Assembly (NCBI GenBank): GCA_037127315.1
Contig: JBBBDQ010001188.1
Coordinates: 1,099,001-1,163,000 of the forward strand
Source: Ascarosepion bandense
Taxonomy: Eukaryota; Mollusca; Cephalopoda; Sepiida; Sepiidae
DNA: 64,000 bases
Direction of reading: 5' to 3'
Notes under the pieces: model-generated
The model's database searches: none
What the model was told of the DNA's origin: nothing
Seen by the model: only the letters and a program-made list of their open reading frames with translations
Shown: one piece after another, positions 1 to 11,600 of the stretch
Numbering within the stretch: the stretch's first letter is position 1
Layout: each line of letters begins with the position of its first letter
Program-made: the position numbers and the translations under genes

Positions 1-62
1 ACGATACCGAAGTATAGAAACGTACGTTTCGAAATGAAATATATATATACATATATATCATC

Positions 63-345
63 CGCAGACAGATCTGTTTCACAGCTCTTCAGTACTGTGA
101 GACATCCGATTGCTTTTACCCAGGGTTGAAACCCGACCGAATTGGCGTCAGTCGGCGATTCTACTTTAGAGCTATGGGCGCTCGGTAAAAGGAGGCAGAC
201 TTTTAGCATATAATTTATCATACGCCAGTAGTTAGGGTGCTCTAATTCATTACTGAATGAGAGCTGCGTAGATGCTAGAGTAGCTACTGTTTTTTCAAAA
301 TCTACCATTCTTCCAGAGTGCTCAATCAGGTTGTGAAAGCAAACT
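63..345 (-). mobile_element. tRNA-derived SINE, family B
   Basis: Reading the minus strand, a tRNA-like head (about 187-121) has an A-box-like TAGCTCTAAAG and a B-box-like GGGTTTCAACCC. It is followed by a body ending in the block ACAGATCTGTCTGCGGATGA and then a TA-rich tail at 1-62. A closely similar copy lies at 2723-2935. The tRNA species is not identifiable. Calling it a SINE rests on the Pol III-type head, the simple-sequence tail and the second dispersed copy. Confidence 0.6.
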
Positions 346-395
346 ATATGTGAAAGCATATTACCCATGAAATTGTAGAATATCTGAAAAGATTT

Positions 396-715
396 CTAGA
401 TTATATTCAGTCAGTTAAGTGCCATATGTGAAACACTCTTGGGCGATCATGTCTCGAAAGAAACATGACTGACTGGGCAGAAAATTATCCCGCAGTAGGT
501 TGCTATTGCTTTCTGCGGTAGATTGGTTGCCGACCAGGATATAGAACCCAATCTGTCCTGCTATTTACCCCATAACTTGAAGGAAGAGACGGATTAAGGG
601 TATTTTGCGCGTAAGTGAATGCAATGAATTCAACTGGAATTTGAACTCTGCTCCCCCCGATTTCTCGTTCCGAGCCGATATCCACTGCACCACAACGCAC
701 ATCCTAGATTATATT
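396..715 (-). mobile_element. tRNA-derived SINE, family A, full length with target-site duplication
   Basis: The element body is 408-703 on the minus strand. It starts with a tRNA-like head (GTGCGTTGTGGTGCAGTGGA type, B-box-like GAGTTCAAATTCCA) and ends with the CAGTCAG-type terminus. A perfect 12-bp direct repeat, CTAGATTATATT, flanks it at 396-407 and 704-715, which is direct evidence of retroposition. This is the commonest SINE in the window. It resembles the tRNA-derived SINEs known from octopus, but I cannot assign a published family name. Confidence 0.85.
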
Positions 716-961
716 ATTCTGTTAAGTTAAATAAATAAATTTAACATTGAGTTTTTTTGAGTTCGTTTCTATCGGAATTTACCTGACTTAAATACCAAAT
801 ATTCTACGTTATATATATATGCATATGTAAAAATATACTCAGTTATGATCTGAGATTAAGGACAGGATGGTTAAATAAATTATAGACAAGAGAAAACTGT
901 ATTTTAAATCGCCTTCGCGTTTCGTCTTGTGATGGACTTTATCAAGGCAAAAAGACGAAAT
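716..961. other. AT-rich segment with a degenerate hammerhead-like motif
   Basis: No gene is seen. On the minus strand around 948-905 there is a TTGATAAAGTC...GACGAAAC arrangement of the kind found at Penelope-like element tails. It does not satisfy the hammerhead core consensus. The rest is AT-rich. Confidence 0.3.
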
Positions 962-1262
962 TCAGTCAGTCAGTTAAGTGCCATACGTGATACACGCTTG
1001 GGCGATCATGTCTCGAAAGGGACATGACTGACTGGGCAGAAGATTATACCGCAGTAGATTGACATTGTTTTCTGCGGTAGACTGGTTGCCGATCAAGGCT
1101 ATAGAACCGAATCTGTCCTGTTATTTAACCCGTAACTGGAAGGAAGAGACGGATTAATACCTTTCCCGAGGGTATCTGCGCGTAAGTGAATACAATGGAT
1201 TCAGCTGGAATTCGAACTCGGCTCCCAGGTTTCTCGTTCCGAGCCGATGTCCACTGTACCAA
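962..1262 (-). mobile_element. SINE family A, slightly truncated at the tRNA head
   Basis: Minus-strand copy of the same SINE as 408-703, with the same promoter region, middle and CAGTCAG terminus. The homology stops inside the tRNA-like head at about 1260, so the first bases of the element are missing. No clear target-site duplication. Confidence 0.8.
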
Positions 1263-2018
1263 TTCTAAATTACGTATCTATAAACAAAAATTGTTGGCAA
1301 CCACAAGGACGCTCACAAATAATTACAAAAGGTTAACAGAATATTTAAGTTTTTAGAATTTCTTTATGCGTACTGCAAAGTCACGAGATATTAAAATGAA
1401 GTGAATTCGACCGTTTTCATTAAAACTTTTTATTATGTATGTTAGTCTGTTTTAATATAATTTCCATAAGTAAAGATGAGATTGGGAAAAATCACACACA
1501 CACACACACACACACACTATATATATATATATATATATATATTATATGCAGGTGAATAAACAAAGAAGAAAGTATTAACAACTTTAAAAACATTAATTTA
1601 AATCAGTGGTCAATATAGAAATATAACTATGAATATTTTTTGTTAAACCAAGACGTCACATGGCCCTTAGGTGTATCAATCTATATTTCACCTCCTTTCA
1701 AAATTTTGGCTCTATTTTTACTCTGAGCCATTAACATCGGCTCTCTCTTTCTTTCTCTCCTGTTTTCCTCTGGTTTTATTTCCCCTGTGTCAACTTTTTT
1801 TAAAATTTTCTCTGAGTTCTTTTTATTTTCTGTATCGTGTTTTTTTTCTGTATCTCTCTTTCCATTTTGTTTTTGTTTTTTGTTTTTATTTTTCGATTTC
1901 ATTTTTTTCTTTTGCCATCTTTTCTATCCTCTTTGCCTCGTAAGAAAGATTTTCAAAAAGTAAAGGGGAAGTGAGATTCCATAATTTTTTTTCAAAAACA
2001 ACGTCTATTACCATCATT
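1263..2018. other. Non-coding stretch with microsatellite and one copy of a dispersed repeat
   Basis: It holds a (CA)n(TA)n microsatellite at about 1493-1542, a repeat copy at 1597-1765 that recurs at 2957-3138 (shared core AAGACGTCACATGGCCCTTA), and a T/C-rich tract to about 1970. The short open frames in the T/C-rich tract are low-complexity and not credible genes. Confidence 0.6.
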
Positions 2019-2079
2019 ATTTACTACCTGATATGACTTTTTTCGATGTCGAAACAAAATGTACACTTTCGTAGTAAAT
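2019..2079 (+). ncRNA. Decayed hammerhead-like motif of a Penelope-type tail
   Basis: A perfect 9-bp stem I (ATTTACTAC at 2019-2027 pairing with GTAGTAAAT at 2071-2079) encloses a damaged core. CTGATATGAC replaces CTGATGAGAC, and GTCGAAAC is kept at 2049-2055. The sequence resembles the better copy at 50721-50776, including an AT-rich flank. The damaged CUGANGA box means it is probably inactive. Confidence 0.5.
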
Positions 2080-2101
2080 TATAATTTGCACATGTTCTCA
2101 A

Positions 2102-2109
2102 CTATAACT

Positions 2110-2173
<64 letters not shown>

Positions 2174-2190
2174 TATATATATATATATCT
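2102..2190. repeat. (TA)n microsatellite
   Basis: Nearly pure TA dinucleotide repeat with a short interruption around 2161. Confidence 0.95.
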
Positions 2191-2327
2191 GTAATGAATT
2201 ATTTTTGAACATTATTTTTACCGATACTCGTATTTAAGTAGATATTCTGTTTTTAATTAAACAGTATTTTATATTTATATTTACCGGCCTGATTATTTTA
2301 CGATAAATTTTTATTACGAAAATGTGT

Positions 2328-2421
2328 GCTATCCAGCAGGATTCGAACCCGCGACCCCTATTTACATAGGGGAAGTGACCATTTGATCTGGTACTGTCTT
2401 AAGCACGCGACCATGAATAGC
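2328..2421 (-). pseudogene. tRNA-Leu(CAA)-like pseudogene
   Basis: On the minus strand the ends GCTATTC (2421-2415) and GGATAGC (2334-2328) form a 7-bp acceptor stem. A Leu-like D-arm (ATGG.CG.GTG..TAAG), a shortened anticodon arm with CAA, a long variable arm (CCCCTAT/ATAGGGG) and a perfect B box GGTTCGAATCC follow. The A box departs from consensus and the anticodon stem-loop is shortened, so this is more likely a pseudogene or SINE head than a working tRNA gene. Confidence 0.55.
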
Positions 2422-2532
2422 CTCTTGATCAGACGAGGTTTTTATCATGCTTATATAACACAATTTTCGATCTACCGTAAACAAACCATATCTGCTCTGA
2501 AATGTATCGTAAATGTCAACAAATGTAAACAT

Positions 2533-2651
2533 GTTACGGAAATTAACGAATTTTAACGAAACTTGGTTATAAGCAACCGAGAATTTGTAATGATTCATTA
2601 CAAATTGTCGGTTGCTTATAACCAAGTTTCGTTAAAATTCGCTAATTTCCG

Positions 2652-2655
<4 letters not shown>
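2533..2655. repeat. Long perfect palindrome (foldback MITE-like)
   Basis: Two arms of about 55 bp (2536-2590 and 2598-2655) are inverted copies, starting from ACGGAAATTA.CGAATTTTAA and running through GGTTATAAGCAACCGA. Only a few bases separate them. Immediately after it lies a (CA)n(TA)n tract. A foldback element or MITE is the simplest reading; no transposase is present. Confidence 0.8.

Positions 2656-2722
<67 letters not shown>
2656..2722. repeat. (CA)n(TA)n compound microsatellite
   Basis: A CA run (2655-2681) switches to a TA run (to about 2722), between the palindrome and the SINE B tail. Confidence 0.95.
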
Positions 2723-2725
<3 letters not shown>

Positions 2726-2935
2726 ATCCGCAGACAGATCTGTTTCGCGTTTCGCAGCTCATCTGTACGGTTAGACAGCCGTTTGCTTTTTACCCAGGAT
2801 TGACACCCGACCGAATTGGCGTCAGTCGGCGATTCTACCCCTGAGCTACGGGCGCTCGGCAGAAGGAGGCAGACTCTTTAGCGTGTACATTACCATTATA
2901 CAAGCCCAATAGAGTGCTCAATCAGGGTGTGAGAG
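2723..2935 (-). mobile_element. tRNA-derived SINE, family B
   Basis: The minus-strand tRNA-like part (2857-2794) carries a good A box, TAGCTCAGGGGTAGA, and a B-box-like GGGTGTCAATCC. The body ends in CAGATCTGTCTGCGGATGAC followed by the TA tail. This is the better preserved of the two family B copies (other at 63-345). Confidence 0.7.
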
Positions 2936-2956
2936 CGAAAACAGCAAATTAATTTA

Positions 2957-3138
2957 CAGTAAATCAAAACAGTGGTCCATATAAAAATAGAACAATGAAT
3001 ATTTTTTGTTAAGCCAAGACGTCACGTGGCCCTTATGTGTATCTATTTATATTTCACCTCCTATCTAAACTTTGTTTCTATTTTTTCTCTGAGCCGTTAA
3101 CAACGGCTGTCGCATTTTAGGTCTTTCTTTCGCTCCTG
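2957..3138. repeat. Dispersed repeat, second copy
   Basis: Matches 1597-1765 with point differences, including the core AAGACGTCACGTGGCCCTTA and the CTCTGAGCC(A/G)TTAAC block. Identity unknown. No terminal repeats seen. Confidence 0.6.
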
Positions 3139-3148
3139 TATATATATA

Positions 3149-3528
3149 CTAGCAGTATAGCCCGGCGTTGCTCGGGTGTAATGAAAGCTTTCAAACTAAT
3201 CCATGGTCCTGGAGCTCAGACTCTTTGGACGTTGGCACGAAAGACTAAAAAGCAATAGTTATTTCCAATTAAAGCGAAGCCGTAGACTGAAAGAAAAATG
3301 AATGGATGTAAGTCAAATTTTGATTTCCTGGTATCGATATCAAATAAGTTTTTCGTCGTAAACTGAATTTTGAAGGCTACATAAGTCGTCTGAGTAAATG
3401 GTATCATGGCTGAGACTAAGAACTACAATTATACCTACTTAGAGCCAAACCCGAAGTAAAATCTAAAATAAAAGGGGTAAGAAAATAATACAGACATACA
3501 GGGAGATACACACACAAACATCTTGCCT

Positions 3529-3584
<56 letters not shown>

Positions 3585-3880
3585 CGATTTTCTGCACTAT
3601 TGTAAGAACTGCAACCTTGAAACTTCTGAATACTGTTTCTTATGTCTTTGTCTATGAGTGTATCAAATTTGATTAAAATCGGACCACTCCTTCTATAAAA
3701 TTTTCGATATTTATCCAGGGTACCTCGGCACAAAACCTAGCTAAGAACACTCGCAGAAGCTTATAGTACAACTTGTAAATTTTCTAGAAAATCAGTTCAG
3801 TCGTTGCGGAGTCTATAGGTAACGGACACAGACAGACACACACAAACACAGACAAAGTTCCATTCATAAATAAGTTTAGA
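3149..3880 (-). mobile_element. Non-autonomous Helitron, copy 1
   Basis: Minus orientation: the 5' end TCTAAACTTATT is at 3880 and the 3' end is the hairpin CCCGAGCAACGCCGGG followed 8 nt later by CTAG at 3152-3149, then T. It contains an AT microsatellite and no long ORF. It lies about 40 bp beyond the poly(A) signals of S-crystallin gene 1, so transcripts that read past the signal would end in it. Confidence 0.8.
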
Positions 3881-3920
3881 GTTAGATCAGATATAATTAA
3901 GCAGAAACGTAACACTTGTG

Positions 3921-3940
3921 TTTATTTACAAATTTTTATT
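3921..3940 (-). terminator. Poly(A) signals of S-crystallin gene 1
   Basis: Two AATAAA hexamers on the minus strand (3940-3935 and 3926-3921) lie 130-150 bases after the TAG stop at 4072-4070. Together they suggest a 3' UTR of about 150-170 bases. Confidence 0.7.
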
Positions 3941-4069
3941 CAGGCTTGTGTTTTAAAATACTGAAATCAACTTCATTGGCAGTTCAAAGCAAAGATTATT
4001 CTTAGGAAATACAATAGGAAATATATTTCAGTCTATCCGGACTTATCCAAGCAGTTCAAATAAGATGAT

Positions 4070-4234
4070 CTACCAGTTGGTGTTGGAACGTTTCTTCAGG
4101 TAGCCGCTGATCTTGGGGTGGCTAGCGACGCGTTTCCACAAGGCCATCAGTTTGGGGTAATTGTTGAACATGGCCTGGTCCTCCATCATTGGGTTCTCCA
4201 GGAAACAGTACAACATCATGTCACACAGCATCAT
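4070..4234 (-). CDS. S-crystallin gene 1, last exon
   Basis: After acceptor CTGTAG, 54 codons plus TAG encode residues 162-215, [15 protein letters not shown] through [11 protein letters not shown]. This is the terminal helices and the Asn-Thr-Asn-Trp tail typical of cephalopod S-crystallins. Confidence 0.93.
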   Translation of the reverse strand: MMLCDMMLYCFLENPMMEDQAMFNNYPKLMALWKRVASHPKISGYLKKRSNTNW

Positions 4235-4451
4235 CTACAGGAAAACAATAAAGTATTTACACAAAGTATTTAGAATTTGAAGCAACAATAAAAAAAAATG
4301 GAATAGAAATTTTCCCGTGTATTCATCTGTCTGTACAGTACAATATACTTTAAATATTTTGAATGAAAAGATCAGTTGAGATTTCACGTGAAACGAGGAA
4401 AGAGTAGTCATAAAAAATATTGATGTCAATTTGCTACACACACACACACAC

Positions 4452-4497
<46 letters not shown>

Positions 4498-4889
4498 TTA
4501 TATTTAGTGTATCGAGGCAACTACCAAACGAATACGTCAAACCGTACCAAACCGTGATTCCTTTTTTTTTTTTTTTTTTGATTCGAATTTAAGGTAATTA
4601 CAAAGTTAATGTATAAGATCTAGAAGTATAAGGAAATAAGACTCTTGTTGGAAATCAAAAGATTTTGCTGCTGTATCATTGTGGATACACTGCCATCGAT
4701 ATTTCGTTCGCTTCCGGAAAATCTACGACCGGAATGAGCATGAACTGCATCTGGTTTCGTCCATCAAAATGATTTCTTCAAAGTAAATATTTTTATTAGA
4801 TTCCTATAAATGGAGTGAGAGTGAATGAAAATATAATCAAACGTTGCAGATACAATGCCAGTGTCAGAGAAAAGTTTGGATTGAGAATG

Positions 4890-4941
<52 letters not shown>

Positions 4942-5612
4942 TAAACATATACTGTTAAATATAAGAGACAATGAATGTCTATTATGTTTAATCATGAGCC
5001 GTTCTAAACGTCGTATTTTGGTTTTAATTTCAGTTGAATATAGACAAAAAATCTCCAACATTTGGATAATTTTTTATTAATTTGGTTCTAAGCTTTCGGT
5101 TCACATGAGCCATCTTCAGAGAGGTTATTAAGACGGTAATACAATAACATCCACCATCACCGACGATTTTATTTTGTGTTGACATAAAACTCCGCTAAGC
5201 AACAGCAATAGTTACCAAAAATAACAAACGCAGTTCGCAAATTTGCAATGCGGTTCTATGACGTCATACCGCGTGATAGCGCGAAATGACAACAGAACCA
5301 TGTATTCAAAAGCAATGTAATGTGTTATGACCGGATTTAAACGTGATTTTATTAAGTGTTGGTTGTTCGGATTTAATGTACATGGCCTCCAATATCTGAA
5401 GTTTCTTTTTACTGTGTGTATGAATGAGGATTATTGTATTGTTGACTAAAATCTGTCTGATATTGACATTCTCCAAATGTTGGAGAATTTTTGTCTTTAT
5501 TTTCAACTGAAATTAAAGCCAAAATACGACGTTTAGAACGGCTCATGATTTAAAATAATAGACATTCATTGTCTCTTATATTAAACAGTATATGTTTAGA
5601 AAATATATTTAT

Positions 5613-5650
<38 letters not shown>

Positions 5651-8600
5651 GCATAGTAAATAAATTGCAAACATTGTATTTGCTTATTTTTAATAAAATT
5701 CGTTCATACTCACGGATAATCTGTCGGGTATTATTTTTTTTAATCATGTCACCCCAAGAAAGACATTCCACTGCCACTATAGCGCAGGGGGTTACATAGA
5801 GCGATTGGGTATAGGAAATGATAGATGGATGGCTGATAGACGAGTTAGGATGTACATAGAGAGAGAGAGTTGGAGAGAATGGGTGTGAGTTAGTGTGTTA
5901 GGAGGTGTCTATTGACCCTACATTTAAGCTCCTGGATGTTGTAGCCGTTGGGGAAGCAAGCATGGGAATTCCACAGGCGGAAAGTGCGAGAAAAGAAGCT
6001 TTGGAGTAGAAATTGCGGTTACATTTCATCGGTTTCACTGTAAAAGGGTGGGACCTAGTTGCCAATCTAGTATCTCGTGCAAATTCACACATAGGGGGCA
6101 CCAGTGATTTAAGTTCATCAGAGCAGAAGCCATGAAAGTATTTATAGAAGAGGCATAGGGAAGCCACGTCACGCAGGTGAGAGAGTGCCTGCAGGCGGTC
6201 AGCCAAGTCGGTATCAATCACATTACAGATTCTTCGCTGTATTTTGTCAAGAACACCGAGGAGAATACCAGGAGCAACCGACCAGATGTGGTAGCAGTAC
6301 TCAATACACGGGCGGACGGTGGAATCATATAGGTGCAGGATATTATAATTGAAAGGTGTCAGAAATGAGCGATAATTTTGACAGATGATTCTATTATTTA
6401 TTTCTCGATTTCCCAAGTGCTTTTAATCTCCTTCCGAGATCAACTTTAGGGGTGTGAGTCGTGGTAACAAAAATATCCGAAAAACTGTGTTGCTAAAAAT
6501 TACCGTAAATTTTGTTCTTACTTCAAATATAACGATTGACAAATTGCTTAGCATTCATTACAATGTGAAAATTATCCAAAATGGAATTTCTTTTTTATAT
6601 GTTGACCATGACATTACAACATATAAAAAAAAAAAAGGTTCCATTTTGGATAATTTTTACATTCTAATGAATGCTAAACAATTTGTCAATCGTTATATTT
6701 GAAGCAAGAAAGTTTTACAGTAATTTTAAATTTTTTTCTTGCTTCAAATATAACGATTGACAAATTGCTTATTTGTTCATACAAATGTGAAAATTATTCA
6801 AAATGGAATTTCTTTTTTATATGTTAATTTTTTTTATATGTTGTAATATCATAGTTTGATGTGCGTTGTGGTGCAGTGGATATAGACTCGGAACGGCAAA
6901 TCGGGGAGCCGAGTTCGAATTCAAGTTGAAGTCCTAGCATTCACTTACGCACAGATACGCTTAGGAAAGGTATTAATTCGTCTCTTTCCTCCAGTTATGA
7001 ATTAAATAAGAGGATAGATTTGGTTCTATAGCCTTGAGCGGCAACCAGTCTACCGCAGAAAGCAATGGCAACCTACCGCGGGATAATTTTCTGCACAGTC
7101 AGTCATGTCTCTTTCGAAACATGATCTCCCTAGCGTGTATCACGTATGGAACTTAACTGACTGAATGTGATGGTCATGTACGTTTTAAAGCATGAAAACA
7201 CCGTTCATTTTTAAACATTTTAGAACATTACTACAATATTCATAGCTGATTCTATTAATTGACGACATAAATGATTTCATGTATCAGAATATTAACAGCA
7301 GAAGAGTCGTTCCCACCCGATTCATAAACAAAACACAGAAATGCATTTTTTAAAACCATATCACCCCGAGCAAGGCGGTAATGCCACTGATGCGCAGGGG
7401 GCTACGTAAGAGTGAAAAGATTGGAAAAGAGAAAGCTGGAAATCACATCCTAAACAGGGAACAAGTGATGAGCCTTTTCACCTGTTCAATAGACGTGGGT
7501 GGAGTGTGAACCGGGCGATAGTTTAGTCTATCTACTCCAATTGAAAAAGAAAAAAGAAAAGAGTAAAAAGATTGGAAAAGAGAAAGCCGGAAACCACATC
7601 CTAAACAGGGAACAAGGGATGAGCATCTTCACCTGTTCAAAAGACGTGTGTGGAGCGTGCTAGGATTTTTCCGAACCAGTCAGATAAGCCAATTCTGGAT
7701 TTAATTTGAGTCAGTTTCACTTTTCTGTCTTGAAGCCAGAACGCTACGATCGCTTGACTACCTCTTTTTGTATGTTAACGCCATTCTTAGTGTAGTATCT
7801 GTTATGGTGAAACACACGTATACCTCAGATAATGGACTCTCTCTCCTATATTAATAAGAGTTAACAGGAAGTTAACCCGAGAACTTCTTGGGAAGTTCAT
7901 AGGAGTTCTTAGAAGTTCTAGACAGTTCATTAGAGTTCTATTGGAGTTCAGTAGAACGACTAGGTAGGTGATATTAGTCGGCAGTTAGCCGAATACTAAG
8001 GAGTCAGCTTTCAGTGGAAGATTACCAAGTTCCTAATATTTTGGGTGCCTTAATTCGATTAGCAACCGACACAGCACGATTATAACTTTCAGTGCGAAAA
8101 TTACTCTACAACGGTATCCCATGCAAATGAGACTGGCACTACATAGGTAATAAGTAGATGACAGACCGGACTGCGATCCAGTACGTCACACGTGACAAGA
8201 ACATCTACGTCACGAATATTGCTACACGCAGGGTTACGTCATAACTTTGACTACACACAGAGTTATACGAGACTCTACACTTAGTTCGTGGAGTTTTTTT
8301 TTCTCTTATTACTGCTTTTCCCCTATTTATTTTTTAATTATTGCAAACTTTGTTAATTCTTTTAGTTCTTTTTTGCTATTTTTGTCACATTTATTTTACT
8401 AAGTTTCGCAAAAAGCTTTCTGAAAAAGCACTAAACTTATGAATTTTTTTTACTATTTTGTAGCACGCTCAAAATTTTGTTTATATTTTTATATTTTCTT
8501 TTGTCTGGTGGCAGCAAAGATTAAGATTTTTTTCAGGTAAAAAAAACTTATTGCTTCAGAAATTCTTTCAAAATCAAATAAAATAATTCTTGCTAATTTG

Positions 8601-11600
8601 CATTGAATATATTGACTGCTTGCTTAAAATTATTTTCTTTGTCTTTAATTTAGCTTATAATTATTTAATTCTGTCAGTTACATTTGATTATTGCTATTAA
8701 ATTTACAGTAACAAATACAACAGACGTTTCTAGCACTTGTCTAAATTTCTGAGATGAGGTAGTATTTACAGTATTTACATTATTCAGACTATTGTCCTCA
8801 TCTTTGTTGCCATTTGTACGACGTTTAATAATAGATCATTCTATTTGTCTATATTTCTGAGATGAGGTAGTATTTACAGTATTTCCATTATTCGGACAAT
8901 TGTCCTCACCTATTTTGCTACTTGTACGACGTTTAATCATAGATCATTCTATTTGTCTATATTTCTGAGATGAGGTAGTATTTACAGAATTTACATTATT
9001 CAGACTATTATCCTCATCTTTATTGCCATTTGTACGACGTTTAGTAATAGATCATTCTATTCGTCTATATTCTGAGATGAGGTAGTATTTACAGTATTTA
9101 CATTATTCAGACTATTGTCCGCATTTTAGTAGCAATTTGTGCGACGTTTAATAATACATCATTTTATTTGTCTATATTTCTGTGATGAGGTAGTATTTAC
9201 AGTATTTATATTATTCGGACTATTGTCCTTATCTTTGTTGCCATTTGTACGACGCTTAACAATAGATCATTCTATTTGTCTATATTTCTGAGATGGGATA
9301 GTATTCACAATATTTACATTATTCAGACTATTGTCTTCATCTTTTTTGCCATTTGTCCGCCGTTTAATAATAGATCATTATCTTAGTCTATATTTCTATG
9401 ATGGGGTAGTATTGACAGTATTTACATTATTCAGACTATGATCCTCATTTTTGTTGCCATTTGTACGACGTTTAATAATAGATCATTCTATCTGTCTATA
9501 TTTCTGAGATGGGGTAATATTTACAGTATTTACATTATTCGGACTATTATCCTCATCTTTGTTGCCATTTGTATGACGTTTAATAATAGATCATTCTATT
9601 TGTCTATATTTCTGAGATGAGGTAGTATTTACAGGATTTATATTATTCGGATTATTGTCCTCATCTTTGTTGTCATTTGTACGACGTTTAATAATAGATC
9701 ATTCTATTTGTCTATATTTCTGAGATGAGGTAGTTTTTACAGTATTTACATTATTCGGACTATTGTCCTTATATTTGTTGCTATTTGTACTATGTTTTGG
9801 CGGTTATACACTCCGGCCTTGTTCAGGTGCTAGGAATCTCGAACCGAATCCTTAATTACAATAACTTGGGTATATCATTCTCATTCATTGCGTAGTAATA
9901 ATGCCACGTTTGGAAGTCATCAGTTATCTCCCTCTAACTCTGCAAGATACTTGTTCACCACTGCTGTAGCCTGGTATTGTACTCACATCTCTAGGGGTTT
10001 TTTTGCACTGTACAAGACTCAAGATCAATTTACGGTAAAGGGTTACAAATAGGACGTTATTGTGCGTGTGGTAAATAAAAGATGTAAGAGACATCGTTTG
10101 GGAGGATATGCCGAAAACATTACAGTTAATCCTTTTGACTTGAACAGATAGAGAAAGCTTCCCCTTGGGAGTAGTTTTCATGAAGTGGTTCGAGGAAAAG
10201 AAGCTGTTTCAGTGGAGGTTCAGTAAAAAGAAACATGCTTATTTTTTTGTATAATAGAACAATTTTAGAAAACGTCAGAAAGTCATTACGTACTTGATCT
10301 CCCATGAAAAACTGACTGCCGCCATTTCGCATTTCCAGGGTACGCTCAAGGAAGGGTAGGATTCTGCGGCAGGTCTCTGAGTAGTTCCGCTGCATTTCGT
10401 TCTGGAAAATAATGGTAGAATCAACATTTAAATTTCTTCTGTATTTTCTTTTTTGTACGTGGCACAAGAGCACCTCAAAGCAGGGGGAACACTGTAAAGA
10501 AAATTGTAAAGCTGAATAAGATGTGTAGAGTGGTGTTTTTCTAAGAGTACCTTTGCTATGACGCAACATTATAAGTGTGTAAAATCCGACGCGGCTATTC
10601 AGTTGAAAGAGATCTAGCAAGATAAGCTGCTAACATTTACACCACACCGAAGTGTTTAAAATGATTTTCTTAGGGTAGCTTGGATGTTACCCAAAGCCGG
10701 AATTATAGAGCACCCATCGAAAACCTAACACAATTCAGTCGCAATTAGTCTAGAGAGATATGCTTGGTAAACATTGCACCACGCCGATGTACCTAAAATG
10801 AATTACTCGGGTATATTTGAGGTTGCAGAAGGTCAGAATTATGGACCACCTATCGAAGTTCGAACTCACAATTCAGTTGTAATTCTTCTAGCGAGAAAAT
10901 CTTTCAAACCATTGTACGACGTTGATGTGCCGTAATTAGATCTAGAATATGAATGAATGGTAATTAATGGTAACTAGGAGGGTAAAGAGGATAGATAACA
11001 ATATACCATTGGCTTAATGGAGGCACCTTTGAGTAATAAATTGGAGCCGGGATTCAGGAATCGGAAAGCTCATTTTTCGAGTCCATTACTTTCACATACG
11101 TGTTAATAGCCGTTTGGAAATGTATCTATAAATCAATAATAAAGCAAACTGGGTTCTATAGCCTTGACTGTCAGCCGGCTTGGAAAAGGAAAACTCTGAT
11201 TTCAAAACTGTATGTATCGCTCGCGAAGAACGTACTACGCAGCTAGAGAAATATTTGATCGTATTGACTCGATGATCTCGACCTGAGCCGATTCCTTTTT
11301 AAAGAAATCACCATTGAAGCGTATAAAGAACTAAACACTCAGGTATCTCTCTTACAAAGTAGTTCTTCTTCGGAGGAAAAGAAGCCTAACATGTACTGCG
11401 GATATCGTGCATCGAGAAGGTGAGCAATGATGAGGTTTTGGAAAGGACGGAAGCAGAAAGGAAATTAATATTGAGTATTAGGAAGCCACAACTAAAGTTT
11501 TTGCGAGATGCAATAAGGAAGGAGGGTTGGAGAACCTGATACTGATATGCCAGATAGAGGGAAAATGAGACAGAGGAAAGCAGCGGATAACATATTTGAA

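Noticed and set aside
905..948. Hammerhead ribozyme on the minus strand
   Set aside because: The words TTGATAAAGTC and GACGAAAC are there, but the CUGANGA core and a cleavage-site pairing are not.
1671..1943. 90-aa Phe/Leu/Ser-rich frame
   Set aside because: Pyrimidine-rich low-complexity DNA; translation reflects composition only.
7800..8520. Solo LTR before GGTGGCAGCAA
   Set aside because: The primer-binding-like word is suggestive, but no second LTR, TG...CA ends or target-site duplication could be found.
8735..9797. CRISPR-like array
   Set aside because: Units are full tandem repeats without unique spacers, in an animal genome; it is a minisatellite.
8735..9797. Array of genuine let-7 microRNA genes
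   Set aside because: Only the first ten bases match let-7, the hairpin has a large loop and a bulge, and no let-7 3' part or star arm is present.
10126..10400. 164-aa minus-strand frame 10620-10126
   Set aside because: Only 10401-10294 is exon. The rest of the frame is intron read-through without family similarity.
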